From positions 186,001 to 250,000 of the forward strand of contig NZ_FOYT01000004.1 of the NCBI RefSeq assembly GCF_900112175.1: DNA of 64,000 bases, given 5' to 3'. Both the position numbers and the translations under genes were made by a program. Source of the stretch: Halogeometricum rufum (GTDB taxonomy: Archaea; Halobacteriota; Halobacteria; Halobacteriales; Haloferacaceae). Shown piece by piece: positions 59,121 through 64,000 of this stretch (its first letter is position 1; every line of letters begins with the position of its first letter). The notes below the pieces were generated by a model, which saw only the letters and a list, made by a program, of their open reading frames with translations, was not told the origin of the DNA and made no database searches.

Positions 59121-60378
59121 AGAACGAGTCGAGTGAGGCGTTCTCTGCGTCCGTTTCGCTGACGACGAACTGTTCGTCGTCCATCGCAGTCTGGTGAACG
59201 ATGTCGAGGTCGTGATCCGGTTGGAGGCGGGCGTAGATGGTGATGCCGCCCGCGCGTCCGAGGTTCTGCTTCCGGAGTTCGAGGATGTCGAGGAAGGCGA
59301 GACGGCGGACGAAGTCTCGAACGCGGCGGTCCGACCGGGTGGAGGTGCCCGTCGCCTCGCAGAGTTTGGTGTACGTCTCGATTATCTGTGCCATCGAGAA
59401 CTCGTCCTCGTCGGTCCCTTTGTGGAGGGCCGTCACCGCCGAGAGGACGAGTTTCTTCTGGACGGTGAGTCCGCCGATGAGGTCGCGGAATCGGTCCTTC
59501 TCGGCTTCCATCTTCGCGTCCTCGACGTGGTCGCGGGTCACGACGTCAGACCCGTCGCGTTGGGCCAACATGCCGGCGTTCCGGAGGACGTCGATGGCCT
59601 GCCGTGCGTCGCCGTGGTCCTGGGCCGCGTACGCGGCGCAGAGCGGAATCACGTCGTCGGAGAGGACCCCCTCACGAAACGCGTCGCGCCGATGGCTCAG
59701 TATCGCGCGGAGTTGGTTCGCGTCGTAGGAGTGAAAGTTGAGTTCGCGCGGTTGCAGCGACGACTTCACGCGGTCGTTCAGGTCCTCGGCCCACCGGACC
59801 TTGTTGCTGATGGCGATGAGGCCGATTCGGCAGTCGGTCTTTCCCGTCTCGACGGCCCGAGAGAGAGACATGAGAATCTGGTCGTCGGGGTGCATGTCCG
59901 CCTCGTCGAGGATGATGATGACCACGTCGTACAGTTGGTCCAGGATTTCGTACAGTCGGGTGTAGTAGGCCGCCTTGGCGAGACCGGTCTCCGGAACGCG
60001 GGTGTCCGTCGTCGCCTCGTCGTTCAGCGTTCGCCCGATCGTCGAGATGGCTTGCGTCTCGGTGTCGTCCGTCGAGCAGTCCACGTAGACCGTCCCGATT
60101 CGGACGTCGCCGGCGTTCGACTGGGCGGCCTTCGCGACGTGTTTGGCGACGAGGCTCTTTCCCGTCCCCGTCTCGCCGTAGAGAATCACGTTCTCGGGCG
60201 AATCGCCGTTGACTGCCGACCGGAGTTCCGTCGAGAGGGCGCGAATCTCGTCGTCGCGCCCGACGATGCGTTCGGGACTCGGGACGTGTTCCACCTCTAC
60301 CAGCGACTTGTTCCTGAAGATGGGGTCTTCCTGAGCGAAAATCTCCGCGGCGATGTCCTGTGACCCATCTTTCTCCAT
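59119..60378 (-). CDS. orc1/cdc6: Orc1/Cdc6 replication initiator
   Basis: A 419-residue initiator that binds origin repeats and loads the replicative helicase. The AAA+ domain has Walker A GETGTGKS at 68-75 and Walker B ILDEAD (156-161), and a C-terminal winged helix (about 335-415: FVRRLAFLDILELRKQNL) contacts DNA. The start at 60378 (MEKDGS) is preferred over 60405 because TTTTAT on the minus strand is about 27 bases upstream; the longer start remains possible. Origin-type repeats lie immediately upstream, so it is probably the cognate initiator. Confidence 0.93.
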   Translation of the reverse strand: MEKDGSQDIAAEIFAQEDPIFRNKSLVEVEHVPSPERIVGRDDEIRALSTELRSAVNGDSPENVILYGETGTGKSLVAKHVAKAAQSNAGDVRIGTVYVDCSTDDTETQAISTIGRTLNDEATTDTRVPETGLAKAAYYTRLYEILDQLYDVVIIILDEADMHPDDQILMSLSRAVETGKTDCRIGLIAISNKVRWAEDLNDRVKSSLQPRELNFHSYDANQLRAILSHRRDAFREGVLSDDVIPLCAAYAAQDHGDARQAIDVLRNAGMLAQRDGSDVVTRDHVEDAKMEAEKDRFRDLIGGLTVQKKLVLSAVTALHKGTDEDEFSMAQIIETYTKLCEATGTSTRSDRRVRDFVRRLAFLDILELRKQNLGRAGGITIYARLQPDHDLDIVHQTAMDDEQFVVSETDAENASLDSF

Positions 60379-60422
60379 GCGCAGACGGAGAGACTCGTCG
60401 CACATAAAACCACCTTCGAAGG

Positions 60423-60443
60423 ACCCCCACGTTTCCGACGTTT
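60423..60443 (-). repeat. ORB-like repeat L1
   Basis: Minus strand ACGTCGGAAACGTGGGGG; core GGAAACGTGGGG intact, one change (GTC for GAC) before the core. Confidence 0.75.
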
Positions 60444-60507
60444 TCCCCGACTTCGAAACGGTCTCGTGAACAAATTCGGCGGTTAGGGGTTCGACGATTC
60501 TGAGACC

Positions 60508-60522
60508 GAGTTTCCGACGTTC
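60508..60522 (-). repeat. Degenerate ORB half-site
   Basis: Plus-strand GAGTTTCCGACGTTC keeps the TTTCCGACGTT half but has lost the C-run, so it is probably a decayed copy. Confidence 0.4.
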
Positions 60523-60532
60523 CGACCCACAC

Positions 60533-60552
60533 ACCCCACGTTTCCGTCGTTC
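60533..60552 (-). repeat. ORB-like repeat L2
   Basis: Minus strand ACGACGGAAACGTGGGGT, the consensus, flanked by GTGTG. It is complete. Confidence 0.8.
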
Positions 60553-60642
60553 TGGGGGAGAGAACAGTCGCGAGACGGGACAGTCACAGTTCGTCGCATC
60601 CGTCGTTCGTCTATCGGCGTCGCGTCTACTCGAGGGACTGGC

Positions 60643-60665
60643 ACCCCCCACGTTTCCGTCGTTCC
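60643..60665 (-). repeat. ORB-like repeat L3
   Basis: Minus strand ACGACGGAAACGTGGGGGG, a full match with two extra G's. Confidence 0.8.
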
Positions 60666-60699
60666 TCTACTCACCGATTTCACGGTTCCAATTCCACGC

Positions 60700-60769
60700 T
60701 TCCAGCGTACCTCAAACCCACCCACCCCACGTTTTTCCAGCGTACCTCAAACCCACCCACCCCACGTTT
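60700..60769. repeat. Perfect 35-base tandem duplication inside the origin
   Basis: 60700-60734 and 60735-60769 are identical; each unit starts TTCCAGCGTACCTCAAA and ends CACCCCACGTTT, so each copy ends with a partial ORB. It is a recent duplication that multiplies origin boxes. Confidence 0.9.
60721..60745 (-). repeat. ORB-like repeat L4 (divergent)
   Basis: Minus strand ACGCTGGAAAAACGTGGGG with a longer A-run; it spans the junction of the two 35-base units. Confidence 0.55.
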
Positions 60770-60780
60770 CCGACGTTCTT
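60755..60780 (-). repeat. ORB-like repeat L5
   Basis: Minus strand ACGTCGGAAACGTGGGGTGG, including the trailing G-run (GGGTGGGT). Confidence 0.78.
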
Positions 60781-60849
60781 CCGCGGGAAGGGAGGGGTCG
60801 TGAGAGTGGAGGCGGGAAGCGACGCCCGTCGGCGTATCCCGACACCCAC

Positions 60850-60870
60850 ACCCCACGTTTCCGTCGTTCC
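60850..60870 (-). repeat. ORB-like repeat L6
   Basis: Minus strand ACGACGGAAACGTGGGGTGT, consensus, nearest to the AT-rich core on the left side. Confidence 0.8.
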
Positions 60871-61108
60871 TTCGACGAAGAGGCAGTCGATTCAGACCAC
60901 GCCTCGTTACTCGCTCGGAACCAACTCGTGCGAATATCTCGGCCTTCGGCCGAACGAACTCGACGGCTACCCACTCGTCGAAACGACCCGACGGTTCGAA
61001 CGACTCGATGCCCGACGGTTCGCACAACCCGACTCCCGCAGTTCGAACGACGGCCCCTGCAGTTCGAACAAGTAAATCCTCACTCGACACCTCGACACGA
61101 ACCGAACC

Positions 61109-61145
61109 ACACAGCAGATAACACAAATTTTTAATATGTGGCAGT
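61109..61145. other. AT-rich core, candidate duplex-unwinding element
   Basis: ACACAAATTTTTAATATGTG (61121-61140) is the most AT-rich run of the origin and has CACA...TGTG ends. It lies between the left and right ORB arms. Confidence 0.6.
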
Positions 61146-61179
61146 GAAACAGTCCATTAGCTGCATAGCAGAGTAAGGA

Positions 61180-61192
61180 GGCACTTCGTGCC
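61180..61192 (+). other. Short perfect hairpin beside the right ORBs
   Basis: GGCAC and GTGCC form a 5-base stem around a TTC loop, just before the C-rich DNA that precedes ORB R1. Confidence 0.4.
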
Positions 61193-61220
61193 TCTGACCC
61201 CCCACCCCCCGTCCGTCCCA

Positions 61221-61245
61221 GAACGACGGAAACGTGGGGTGGGTG
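61221..61245 (+). repeat. ORB-like repeat R1
   Basis: ACGACGGAAACGTGGGGTGG plus GTGT, the same consensus as the left arm but on the opposite strand, giving the inverted layout. Confidence 0.8.
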
Positions 61246-61271
61246 TGTCCGTCCACCTCTCGGAGCGAGGA

Positions 61272-61291
61272 AACGACGGAAACCCGGGGGG
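61272..61291 (+). repeat. ORB-like repeat R2
   Basis: AACGACGGAAACCCGGGGGG, with CC in place of GT before the G-run. Confidence 0.7.
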
Positions 61292-61340
61292 GACGACGAG
61301 GACTCCACGAATCCTGCGTCCAGTCGATGCCGCGACCGAA

Positions 61341-61363
61341 GAACGACGGAAATCCGGGGTGGG
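61341..61363 (+). repeat. ORB-like repeat R3
   Basis: ACGACGGAAATCCGGGGTGG, one more variant, close to the VOC gene stop. Confidence 0.7.
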
Positions 61364-61384
61364 AGCGTTCGCTCGTCCAGCCGA

Positions 61385-61810
61385 TTACGCCGACGGTTCG
61401 ATAATCTCTATCAGGTTACCTTCGGGGTCCCGAACGAAGAGGATTCGACTCCCGGTGTCCGTCGTCTGGGGTCCGCTAAGCGTCCCGACGTCGTCCGGCA
61501 GCGACTCGTAGAACCCGTCGACGTCGTCGACGGTCAATCCGAGATGCTTCGCACCGACGCGGTTCACGGCTGCTTCCTCTCGGCTCTCGCGTTCGGGGTC
61601 GTACTCGACGAGTTCGACGCGGATGCCGTCGGCATCGAGGTGCGCGAACCGACCGGTCGCGCCGTCGACACCGACTGCCGTCGAGAACTGTTCTCCCGAG
61701 ACGGTGAAGCGGTCGAGAACCGAGAGTCCGAGTACGTCGCGGTAGAACTCCACGGCACGGTCGAGATTCGAGACGGTCGTTCCGACGTGGTGTGCGCGAA
61801 GGTCCGTCAC
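61385..61810 (-). CDS. VOC family (glyoxalase-like) protein
   Basis: A 141-residue protein with two beta-alpha-beta-beta-beta modules: HHVGTTVSNLDRAVEFYRDV starts the first and HLGLTVDDVDGFYESLP the second. Candidate metal ligands are the His in HHVG, the Glu in RVELVEY, the His in KHLG and the Glu in NLIEIIE. Family members include glyoxalases and dioxygenases; the substrate is unknown. The stop abuts the origin region. Confidence 0.85.
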   Translation of the reverse strand: MTDLRAHHVGTTVSNLDRAVEFYRDVLGLSVLDRFTVSGEQFSTAVGVDGATGRFAHLDADGIRVELVEYDPERESREEAAVNRVGAKHLGLTVDDVDGFYESLPDDVGTLSGPQTTDTGSRILFVRDPEGNLIEIIEPSA

Positions 61811-61874
61811 GTGACGCCGTACTCGACGGCCGACCGAATAGCCACCGAATCACGACGGACGAACGCTCGACTCG

Positions 61875-62531
61875 TCACCGCTCCGCGACTTCGAGATACG
61901 AGGGTGGAACGCGGCGGACCGTGTACGTCCCGGCCCCACGTTTGTCTATCTCGAAGCCGTCCTCGCGCATCGAACGTGCGTCCACCGAGAGGACGACGGG
62001 GTCGTCGGCGTGTCTGCTGCCGACGTTTCGGGCTTCCTCGCGAGTCTCCGAGAGGTGGACGGCCTGCCGACCCATCGGTTTCACTCCGTCGTCGAGGATG
62101 GCGTCGAGGTTTCGCGGCGAAGTCCCGTGGTAGAGGCAGTCCGGTACCGACGTGGTCGTCGATTCGAGTTCGACGTCGACGGAGTGGCCGTAGGCCGCGC
62201 GTATTCGACCGTCCCGACGCTCGAATCGACCCTTCGAATCGGTCGCGACGACGGCTTCGACGTGTTCCGCGTCGGCCCACGGATACCGACTTCCGACCGC
62301 CTCGACGAGCGAGTCGAAGGCGACCCAGCCCGCGTCGTCCAGCGAGAGTCCGGCGTCGTCGGGGAAGTGACGCAGTGCACCGCTGACGAACTTGGAGAGT
62401 CTGACGCGGCGGTTTGCCTCGAGTACGGCGTCTCCCTCGTCATCACAGTCTGGACACGTCGCCTCATCGAAGTGGCCGTGGTCCGGACAGCGGCGAATCA
62501 CACGCTGCAGTTGCACTCGTACGTCCGTCAT
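61875..62531 (-). CDS. kptA: RNA 2'-phosphotransferase (Tpt1/KptA)
   Basis: A 218-residue enzyme that moves an internal 2'-phosphate of RNA to NAD+. Residues about 13-36 form a zinc-ribbon-like N-terminus (CPDHGHF, CPDC). The catalytic domain has RLSKFVSGALRHFP, DCLYHGTSPRN and VHLSETREEARNVG with the conserved Arg/His and NAD-binding residues. In archaea without such splicing its role is still debated. It is divergent from the ATP-grasp gene. Confidence 0.93.
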   Translation of the reverse strand: MTDVRVQLQRVIRRCPDHGHFDEATCPDCDDEGDAVLEANRRVRLSKFVSGALRHFPDDAGLSLDDAGWVAFDSLVEAVGSRYPWADAEHVEAVVATDSKGRFERRDGRIRAAYGHSVDVELESTTTSVPDCLYHGTSPRNLDAILDDGVKPMGRQAVHLSETREEARNVGSRHADDPVVLSVDARSMREDGFEIDKRGAGTYTVRRVPPSYLEVAER

Positions 62532-62746
62532 CGTGTCGATGTCCGCGCCCGGGCGCGCCAGTCGCCGAGTGTCCTATCGTTCGGAGCGAAGGGATGCGAC
62601 CCCACGACCGAGAAATCTCACGTGAGCGCAATCTCTCGGTACAGACGCGTCTTCGCTGGAGGTGCGACCTGCGACCGTTTCCAGACCGGTGGAAATCACA
62701 CTGGCAGTTTTTCATCCGGTAGGAGAAACACTATCTCAGAACTAAC

Positions 62747-62797
62747 ATGATTAAAGAAATAGAATTCGGCTGGAATCGCAGCGGGGGGAACGGATGA
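62747..62797 (+). other. 16-codon leader frame before the ATP-grasp gene
   Basis: ATG at 62747, encoding MIKEIEFGWNRSGGNG, stops at 62795-62797 and overlaps the next gene's ATG (62794) as ATGA. It could couple translation or encode a peptide substrate; chance is possible. Confidence 0.35.
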
Positions 62798-64000
62798 GCG
62801 ACACACCGGTCCGAGTGGGGGTGTTGAGTCTCCACAACAGCAAGGAGACGAAGGCTATCATAAACGCCGTCGAGGCGCTTGGACACGACACGGAGTGGCT
62901 ACGGTCGGAGAACACGGTCGTCCGGTTCGAGACGGGGGAAGCGACGCTGTCGCCGGACGTGGACGTCATCGCCAACCGACTGCTCCTCTCGAACACGGAC
63001 AACCCGTCCGAAGAGGTGGGACTGGCGCGAACGCTCGAAGGGATTCGGCCGATGCTGAACACGCCCGACGCGACGTCTCGGGCCGCCCACAAGACCGCCG
63101 CGGCCGTCGCGCTGATAAACGAGGGGCTCCCCGTTCCGCGGACCGCGCTGGCGCTCAGCAGCGACCAACTCGACCGGATTCGGCGCGAGTTCGCCGAGGA
63201 AGCCGTCTACAAGACCGCAATCGGGACGCACGGTGGCGGCGCGTGGAAAGTCGGGACGAAAGACCCGCTCACTCCTCGGGTCGGCAAACGTCGTGCGTTC
63301 ATCCAGGAACTCGTCGGACGGCGGGGGGAGACACCCCGTGACCTCCGGGTGTACGTCGTCGACGACCGGGTCGTCGGGGCGATGTACCGGACGGCGTTCG
63401 AAGGCGACTGGCGGACGAACGTCGCGCGCGGGGGTGGCGTCGAGGACGCGACGAACTCCGCGCCCGAGGAGGCGTTCGAACTCGCCCGACGGGCGGCGGC
63501 GACGCTCGGTCTCGACTACGCCGGGGTGGACCTCATCGAGGGCGAAGACGGGTGGTACATACTGGAGGCGAACCCCACGGCCGGGTTCAAGGGCCTGTAC
63601 CGGGCGACGGGTCGCAGTCCCGCACCGTACATCGCGAAGCAGGCCATCGAGTACGCCGGCGGGTCGGTTGACCCGGACCGCGTCGAGCAGTTGGCGTCCA
63701 CGCTCGACGACTCGGTGCCGGCGTGCAAGCCGACGTCCGTCACGGTGGAGTCCGACGAGGCTGTCACCATCGGCTTCACCGAACAGGTCGTCATCAGCGG
63801 AACGAGTGGGACGAAGACCGTCGTCGCCAAGTCCGACTCCGGCGCCGCCAGAACGAGCATCGACCTCCAACTGGCGGCGGACATCGGTGCCGGGCCGATT
63901 CACACCGTCTCGCGCGTTCGGTCCGGAAGTTCGAAGCAGTCGAAGACGCGACCGGTCGTCGACCTCGTCCTCGGTATCGGCGGCGACCAACACACGGTCG
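62794..64000 (+). CDS. RimK-like ATP-grasp ligase fused to aspartyl-protease-like domain, start only
   Basis: A gene running off the window; 402 residues are visible. The ATP-grasp part (about 1-290) has VYKTAIGTHGGGAWKVG and the metal/ATP segment ILEANPTAGFKGL near 252-264. Residues about 310 onward (VTIGFTEQVVISGTSGTKTV, then a DSGAARTSIDLQLAAD-type core and IGGDQHTV) resemble the retropepsin-like RimB/ATP-dependent zinc protease domain. RimK-type enzymes add glutamate or other amino acids to proteins or coenzyme F420. The start at 62794 overlaps the 16-codon frame. Confidence 0.85.
   Translation, partial: MSDTPVRVGVLSLHNSKETKAIINAVEALGHDTEWLRSENTVVRFETGEATLSPDVDVIANRLLLSNTDNPSEEVGLARTLEGIRPMLNTPDATSRAAHKTAAAVALINEGLPVPRTALALSSDQLDRIRREFAEEAVYKTAIGTHGGGAWKVGTKDPLTPRVGKRRAFIQELVGRRGETPRDLRVYVVDDRVVGAMYRTAFEGDWRTNVARGGGVEDATNSAPEEAFELARRAAATLGLDYAGVDLIEGEDGWYILEANPTAGFKGLYRATGRSPAPYIAKQAIEYAGGSVDPDRVEQLASTLDDSVPACKPTSVTVESDEAVTIGFTEQVVISGTSGTKTVVAKSDSGAARTSIDLQLAADIGAGPIHTVSRVRSGSSKQSKTRPVVDLVLGIGGDQHTV

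Larger units (their letters stand above)
60379..61384. other. Candidate replication origin (non-coding, repeat-rich)
   Basis: No gene is supported across about 1 kb. It contains at least six origin-recognition-box-like repeats on the minus strand (60423-60870) and three on the plus strand (61221-61363), facing each other across an AT-rich segment at 61119-61140. It is beside an orc1 gene. In haloarchaea, inverted ORBs flanking an AT-rich unwinding element beside orc define origins. Confidence 0.85.

Noticed and set aside
60405-60651. Extended N-terminus of Orc1 (up to 91 extra residues)
   Set aside because: The extension is a translation of the ORB repeats and the initiator fold starts after residue 10 of the shorter form.
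60967-61308. Open frames in the origin region
   Set aside because: All cross ORB repeats or the AT-rich core and encode low-complexity Arg/Ser-rich sequence.
60420-61365. Possible CRISPR-like array
   Set aside because: Spacing is irregular, repeats are in both orientations and near an orc1 gene; the pattern fits origin boxes, not CRISPR repeats and spacers.
1-64000. tRNA, rRNA and insertion sequences
   Set aside because: No cloverleaf with a T-loop, no rRNA-like conserved stretch, no transposase gene and no terminal inverted repeats were recognised by eye; a tRNA or IS search program would settle it.

Overview
The window is haloarchaeal chromosome or megaplasmid DNA. The evidence is very high GC, strongly acidic proteins, Tat-type lipoproteins, archaeal TATA boxes about 27 bases ahead of leaderless starts, and haloarchaeal families (TrmB regulators, an Orc1/Cdc6 initiator, amphi-Trp, DUF2270 and DUF7344-like proteins). 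The gene mix fits Haloferacales, but that placement is inference. No rRNA, tRNA, CRISPR array or insertion sequence was recognised.

Layout. 0-5 kb: the end of a sugar ABC transporter operon (permease, two MalK-type ATPases), a five-bladed-propeller glycosidase-like gene and a divergent TrmB regulator. 5-8 kb: rhomboid protease, leaderless subtilase, small membrane protein. 7.5-16.6 kb (minus strand): three adjacent secreted proteins that look like a miniature cohesin-dockerin system: a membrane-anchored cohesin protein, a cohesin/PKD/CARDB protein ending in a dockerin, and a 2038-residue malectin/sugar-dehydrogenase-like protein ending in a dockerin. 17-19 kb: winged-helix membrane protein and a Na/Ca antiporter. 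18.9-22.9 kb: nrdR-nrdA-nrdB, where NrdB has the Glu/Phe pattern of class Ic (Mn/Fe, tyrosine-free) enzymes. 22.9-25.3 kb: M20 amidohydrolase with threonine dehydratase. 25.5-28 kb: a Tat-exported four-repeat protein and a YihY/BrkB membrane protein.

28-37 kb is a sulfur-handling region: HTH regulator, a 49-residue membrane peptide, a TauE/SafE exporter, two YeeE/YedE half-transporters, a rhodanese/metallo-beta-lactamase fusion, a truncated rhodanese with DUF2270, TusA and a DsrE-like protein. Amphi-Trp, zinc-ribbon and HtpX genes are interspersed. The TauE and rhodanese-MBL promoters share an 8-base element placed the same way. 37-40 kb: a VapBC module with a palindromic operator and a thiE-thiM-thiD operon with 4-base overlaps. 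40-48.7 kb: FAD oxidoreductase, two Tat lipoproteins, ribokinase, SDR, nucleoside hydrolase, a Usp-like protein and a membrane-anchored beta-lactamase-family hydrolase. 49-54 kb: formate-dehydrogenase-type molybdoenzyme, PNPOx-like protein and a large subtilase with no signal peptide.

54.4-61.4 kb is a replicon-maintenance region: ParA with an acidic partner protein, short 9-base iterons upstream of parA and again after an AAA+ ATPase gene, and an Orc1/Cdc6 gene followed by about 1 kb of non-coding DNA. That stretch carries at least nine origin-recognition-box-like repeats. Six point one way and three the other, on either side of an AT-rich segment, which is the layout of a haloarchaeal replication origin. 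The window ends with a VOC protein, KptA and the start of an ATP-grasp/aspartyl-protease-like fusion.
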